A DNA stretch of 7,683 bases from a bacterium. GTDB taxonomy: Bacteria > Patescibacteriota > Patescibacteriia > 2-12-FULL-60-25. Each line of letters opens with the position of its first letter. The stretch's first letter is position 1. The DNA lies in contig JANLIO010000012.1 of NCBI GenBank assembly GCA_024654265.1, positions 1 to 7,683 on the forward strand, read 5' to 3'. Both the position numbers and the translations under genes were made by a program. Under the pieces are notes generated by a model. That model ran no database searches and had not been told where the DNA came from. It saw only the letters and a list, made by a program, of their open reading frames with translations. Positions 5,020-7,683 of the stretch are shown here, piece after piece.

Positions 5020-5502
5020 ATGGATATTGTCGCCATACTACAAAGCAAACCTGTTCTTATCGGTCTTCATCTTGGTTTTGGCATTATTGGCATTGATGCG
5101 TTTTTGTGGCTGTTAGGAAAACTGAAGGGCGACGGGGGTTCGCGGAAAAGTTTGGTTATCACTGCGGCTATAGGGGTTGCCGCTTTCGTCGCAAGCTGGC
5201 TCGCTGGTGGCTACTATTATGTCGCCTATTACGGAACGCTCGTGAAGTCAATAATCAAAAGTGGTGTTGCGCCGTGGGTACACAATATTATCATGGAGAC
5301 CAAGGAGCATATTTTCCTATTCATCATTCCTATCGCGATGACCGTACTTTTCATTACCTTACTTGAAAAAGAGGATATGGATAAGCTTAAGCTTCGTCGC
5401 ATTGCCTTATGGCTTGCCGGTACTGTTGCTGTATTGGGGCTTTTCATTGGCGCAATGGGATTTATAATCTCCGCCACAGTTCGCTGGGGAACAATCAACT
5501 GA
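5020..5502 (+). CDS. Four-helix membrane protein of unknown function
   Basis: I do not recognise a named family for this 160-aa protein. It has four likely membrane helices at about 12-33, 45-70, 96-116 and 126-152. Between helices 2 and 3 is a loop with aromatic and tyrosine-rich residues (GGYYYVAYYG, 63-72) and then APWVHNIIMETKEH (84-97). Histidines sit at H17 in helix 1, H88 and H97, the last at the entrance of helix 3. A small four-helix membrane protein with paired histidines could bind heme or a metal, but this is only an inference. It has ATG and no Shine-Dalgarno. The next gene starts 9 bases after its TGA stop, so the two very probably form an operon. A MITE-like repeat ends 38 bases upstream. 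Confidence 0.75.
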   Translation: MDIVAILQSKPVLIGLHLGFGIIGIDAFLWLLGKLKGDGGSRKSLVITAAIGVAAFVASWLAGGYYYVAYYGTLVKSIIKSGVAPWVHNIIMETKEHIFLFIIPIAMTVLFITLLEKEDMDKLKLRRIALWLAGTVAVLGLFIGAMGFIISATVRWGTIN

Positions 5503-5511
5503 TGTATCTTT

Positions 5512-5832
5512 ATGAATAAACCCAAATTAATCTTTTCATCGGCATACGCGGCAATCATCACCATTATTTTTGTCGTGGTTATTACTATCGGGGCGGAATT
5601 ATCCGCATCGTTGAAAGATTGGCTTAAAAGCTTTTCCGGTCATCACTGGACATCAAAAAGTATTTTTTCCGTACTGTTGTATGCGGTTGCTACTGTAGTA
5701 TTGTATTTGTCGCCGTATAAATACACTGACGATCATCTCAAGAGAATACTCGATTTTCTTTTGGCATCTGCGGTACTCGGTACTGTTATTCTCACACTAT
5801 TTTTTATGGGGCATCATTTCCGTCTTTTTTAA
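5512..5832 (+). CDS. Three-helix membrane protein, partner of the preceding gene
   Basis: An unnamed 106-aa membrane protein with three likely helices at about 8-28, 50-68 and 79-100. Between helices 1 and 2 lies the soluble segment LKDWLKSFSGHHW (34-46). More histidines occur at H75 and at the end of helix 3 (GHHF, H101-H102). The charged-aromatic KDWL...GHHW segment reads like a conserved functional motif, but I cannot tie it to a known family. It starts 9 bases after the upstream stop, is similar in size and hydrophobicity, and both proteins carry histidines near helix ends. This suggests a two-subunit membrane complex, possibly binding a cofactor. No Shine-Dalgarno is seen. No terminator is evident after the TAA at 5830-5832. 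Confidence 0.75.
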   Translation: MNKPKLIFSSAYAAIITIIFVVVITIGAELSASLKDWLKSFSGHHWTSKSIFSVLLYAVATVVLYLSPYKYTDDHLKRILDFLLASAVLGTVILTLFFMGHHFRLF

Positions 5833-5908
5833 GTTAACACTGGGGATCGTTAATATCAGCATGAATAAAAATAGGGGAATGTCTAACTTCTGCCACCAAA
5901 TTCCGTTA

Positions 5909-6390
5909 GTATCCCGGTGTCAGGTTCGCTTATCCACAGAAATTCTTGATAAGAACCTTTGTTTCATGGAACGCGGTGTAGAGAGGACTTTGGTGTCAGG
6001 TCCGCACATCTATGCCACATGCCTTAACATCGAGCTGAATCCCGTAAGAGCGAATATTGTTGCGGATCTTGCAAACTATCCGTGGAGCAGTTATCACGCG
6101 TATGTGAACGGAGTCCACAATCCTGTTGTGACATTGGATCAATTCTATAAGGGCTTGGTAAAACAATCAATGCACAAAAAGAGAAGTATAAAGTTCTTCT
6201 AGATTCTGTCATGAGGCAAACGTAATCCCTCTTAAAAAATGATAAATGCGTCCACAGCTATCCTCGCTGTTTCCTGAACCCGAATATGAATCCGCGAACC
6301 AGACACCAAACCTAAAAAATCTTTATTTTTTTTCTTTTCTGGGTACTTATCGGCAATTTTCTGTGGATAACCGAACCTGACATCGGATCC
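5909..6390. mobile_element. Decayed insertion element related to the MITE-like repeat
   Basis: The left end (5909-5955) matches 4838-4884 at 46 of 47 bases, including CCGGTGTCAGGTTCG (5914-5928) and TTATCCACA (5930-5938). The right end (6288-6390) aligns with 4882-4982. It carries CGAACCAGACACC (6295-6307), TGTGGATAA (6362-6370) and CGAACCTGACATCGG (6372-6386), so the termini are inverted like those of the MITE. The intervening 330 bases hold the end of a REP-associated transposase gene. The element is about 480 bp, too short for a full transposase, so it is a defective relic. Exact borders and any target duplication are unclear. Confidence 0.75.
6002..6202 (+). pseudogene. C-terminal remnant of a REP-associated (Y1/IS200-like) transposase
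   Basis: Translation in this frame gives IYATCLNIELNPVRANIV (from 6008), then ADLANYPWSSYHAYVNG. This is the conserved C-terminal signature of REP-associated tyrosine transposases (x-LNPVRA-x-LV...YPWSSY). About 65 codons remain, against roughly 180-240 in complete members. The N-terminal part with the HUH metal site and catalytic tyrosine is gone. The frame stays open upstream to an ATG at 5861, but that stretch only translates the element's left-end repeat and is not transposase. A motif copy, GGTGTCAGGTCCG (5992-6004), sits right at the junction, suggesting an internal deletion or nested insertion removed the 5' half. It cannot be active and would need a relative elsewhere in the genome. 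Confidence 0.8.
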
Positions 6391-6455
6391 TACAAAAATC
6401 AAAAATAATATAAACCTATTATATAACCATCCGCTTTTTTTTGATTCGTTATCGT

Positions 6456-7241
6456 TCATATTACTAAATTATTCATTCTTTTTTCTGCCACTTTGAAATA
6501 TTTTTTGTCCTTCTCAATCCCTATCCACTGTCGCCCAAGTTTTTTTGCTACAAAAGTTGTCGTTCCACTACCTAAAAATGGATCAAGTACAATATCATCT
6601 TTGTTTGAGGATGCGAGAATAATACGACGCAACATCTCTTCCGGCTTTTGGGTAGGATGAATTGCTCTATTGTCCTTTCCTCTGATTCTTTCTTTCCCTT
6701 GAACGAGGGGTAATTGCCAAACGTCCCTCATTTGTTTAAGAGAACCGTCTTTTTGTTTGTCGGGGTTTAGCTTCTTTAATTCTTCGTAGTTAAAAATCCA
6801 TTTTTTGCCTTTTACTGCCCAAACTACAAATTCAGTGGAGTGAGTAAAAACTCGTCTTGTCATGTTTGGCATCGCATTTGTTTTTTGCCAAGTGATGATA
6901 TTGTTGATTTTGAAATCTAGTTGCTTCAAAACAATCATTACTTCAGCGATATTATGATAAGTGCAGGATATATAAATTGATCCGCCTTCTTTTAAAGCAC
7001 GGTAAGCGCCACCAATCCATTTTCGAGTAAACTGTAAGTATTCTGGTGCAGTCATTGTATCCCACGTTTCATTTACCATGTACCAATCGCCACCAGTTTT
7101 ATTGCCTTTCCATGTTAGTCCGTTGCCAGACAAGTTATACGGTGGGTCGGCAAAAACAAGATCAACAGACTCCTTATCAATTTTTAATTTGAGTATGTCT
7201 ATGCAATCATCATTGTAGATAATGTTTGTTTTCATACTCAT
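6456..7241 (-). CDS. DpnA-like adenine-specific DNA methyltransferase (beta class)
   Basis: A 261-aa site-specific N6-adenine or N4-cytosine methyltransferase using S-adenosylmethionine. The catalytic motif DPPY (32-35) comes first and the cofactor motif DPFLGSGTT (220-228) last, the beta-class order. The region between (about 112-190), with ITWQKTNAMPN, FTHSTE and MRDVW, closely follows what I recall of Streptococcus M.DpnA, a GATC methylase. HPTQKP (195-200), typical of the group, precedes the cofactor motif. GATC or GGATC specificity is therefore likely but inferred. It lies 3 bases after the stop of the broken AlwI-like nuclease gene, so it was the modification half of a restriction-modification operon. 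A second ATG at 7235 is an alternative start. Sequence here is visibly more AT-rich than the left half of the window, hinting at transfer. No downstream terminator is clear. Confidence 0.9.
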   Translation of the reverse strand: MSMKTNIIYNDDCIDILKLKIDKESVDLVFADPPYNLSGNGLTWKGNKTGGDWYMVNETWDTMTAPEYLQFTRKWIGGAYRALKEGGSIYISCTYHNIAEVMIVLKQLDFKINNIITWQKTNAMPNMTRRVFTHSTEFVVWAVKGKKWIFNYEELKKLNPDKQKDGSLKQMRDVWQLPLVQGKERIRGKDNRAIHPTQKPEEMLRRIILASSNKDDIVLDPFLGSGTTTFVAKKLGRQWIGIEKDKKYFKVAEKRMNNLVI

Positions 7242-7244
7242 AAA

Positions 7245-7583
7245 TTAGAATGTTAAGCTCTTCTGCCATGACGAAATGGCTACAGGAATATTTTTAAGCC
7301 ACTCGTTGGATTCGTTAAATGAATTTGATAAATTGATTATTTCATCATACAGTCTGGCAATTTCGCTGTGCTTCAAAAACTTATTCTCTGCTTTTATTTG
7401 AACCAGAATATTTAAAAGAGAGACAAAGTTGCTTATTGATAGGGGAATTATCCTTTGTTTACTGCCTTCGTACTCATATTTTATGGCAGTCCAAAAGGTG
7501 TTGATTGTATCTCTGTGCATTTTAGGGGCTATGAACAAGCAGTAAGAACTTTTGTCATTGTGCTTGCTTTCAAAATCTCTCAA
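7245..7583 (-). pseudogene. AlwI-family restriction endonuclease, 3' fragment after a frameshift
   Basis: This frame encodes the C-terminal half of a type II endonuclease that I assign to the AlwI family from memory of its motifs. It has LRDFESKHNDKS (the first codon is a TTG), then YCLFIAPKMHRDTINTFW and a helical C-terminus to the TAA at 7245-7247. The TTG is not a real start. The frame simply opens after a TGA upstream, and the preceding codons of the family are found one frame away (7570-7683). About 9 residues expected between GRDQWY and LRDFE are missing, so a short deletion not divisible by three probably caused the break. AlwI-type enzymes cut near GGATC. The product should be inactive, leaving the methyltransferase 3 bases downstream as an orphan. 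Confidence 0.7.
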
Positions 7584-7683
7584 AGTACCATTGATCTCGC
7601 CCAGTCAACATAGTTACTTCACAAATAGCATTGAAACTCTCATAAAAGCATTCTATATCCGGCGTATTGGCTGGTGCTGTAAA
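7570..7683 (-). pseudogene. AlwI-family restriction endonuclease, 5' fragment, cut by window edge
   Basis: Reading leftward from the window edge, the frame gives TAPANTPDIECFYESFNAI, then CEVTMLTGRDQWYFERF, then a TGA at 7570-7572. The PDIE...EVT...GRDQW series is the likely nuclease core of the AlwI family (a PD-(D/E)xK-like arrangement). After WY the family sequence continues in the next frame (7245-7583), so this is the upstream piece of the same gene, ended early by the frameshift. The true N-terminus lies beyond the window. The assignment depends on motif recall and on both pieces agreeing. Confidence 0.65.

Noticed and set aside
5861..6001. 5' part of the frame containing the transposase remnant
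   Set aside because: These codons translate the element's left-end repeat. No Y1 transposase similarity begins before about 6008.
6232..6459. A 75-aa minus-strand frame downstream of the methyltransferase
   Set aside because: It runs through the right end of the insertion element, has no recognisable domain, and is explained by the repeat.

Overview
This 7.7 kb window looks like bacterial chromosome, most likely from a small-genome environmental lineage of the Patescibacteria/CPR type. That placement is an inference. It rests on short intergenic gaps, compact proteins, weak or absent Shine-Dalgarno sites at most starts, -10-like boxes lying very close to start codons, and a gene mix (DsbB, Smr, thermonuclease-like nuclease, PepA, mini-glutaredoxin, orphan small membrane proteins) often seen there. 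UGA is used as a stop (5500-5502, 6456-6458), so the standard bacterial code fits.

Layout. Bases 1-313 have no protein gene. They hold a palindromic 'GGATCCCCG' repeat present as a direct pair, two hairpins with T-tracts, and a promoter for tRNA-Gln(TTG) at 314-387. Two copies of a 53-54 bp double-palindrome repeat follow the tRNA, then a bidirectional terminator (527-559). On the minus strand, smr and dsbB form a compact operon (1330 to 562). Divergent from it, only 20 bp away, is a membrane-anchored or secreted thermonuclease-like protein (1351-1950). Next on the plus strand come a HAD phosphatase with a 12-base perfect Shine-Dalgarno and its own terminator, leucyl aminopeptidase PepA (full length, 503 aa) and a 79-aa glutaredoxin-like protein.

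From about 4764 the window turns into accessory DNA. A 145 bp MITE-like repeat (4838-4982) has 29 bp inverted ends, and each end carries a perfect DnaA-box sequence. A two-gene module of small histidine-bearing membrane proteins follows (5020-5832). Next is a roughly 480 bp relative of the same repeat (5909-6390) that encloses the C-terminal remnant of a REP-associated (Y1/IS200-like) transposase. The MITE looks like an internal-deletion derivative of that larger element.

The right end, on the minus strand, is a decayed restriction-modification locus. An intact DpnA-like adenine methyltransferase (6456-7241) sits directly downstream of an AlwI-family endonuclease gene broken by a frameshift at about 7570-7584. 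The 5' part of the nuclease gene runs off the window.

How the parts relate. DsbB, a possible extracytoplasmic nuclease with two cysteines, and a CPYC glutaredoxin give the left part a thiol-redox flavour. PepA and the HAD phosphatase are housekeeping. The right third is a mobile-element landing zone next to a now orphan DNA methyltransferase. The observations most worth following are the IS/MITE pair with terminal DnaA boxes, the broken AlwI-like nuclease with an intact partner methyltransferase, and the unnamed two-gene membrane module.
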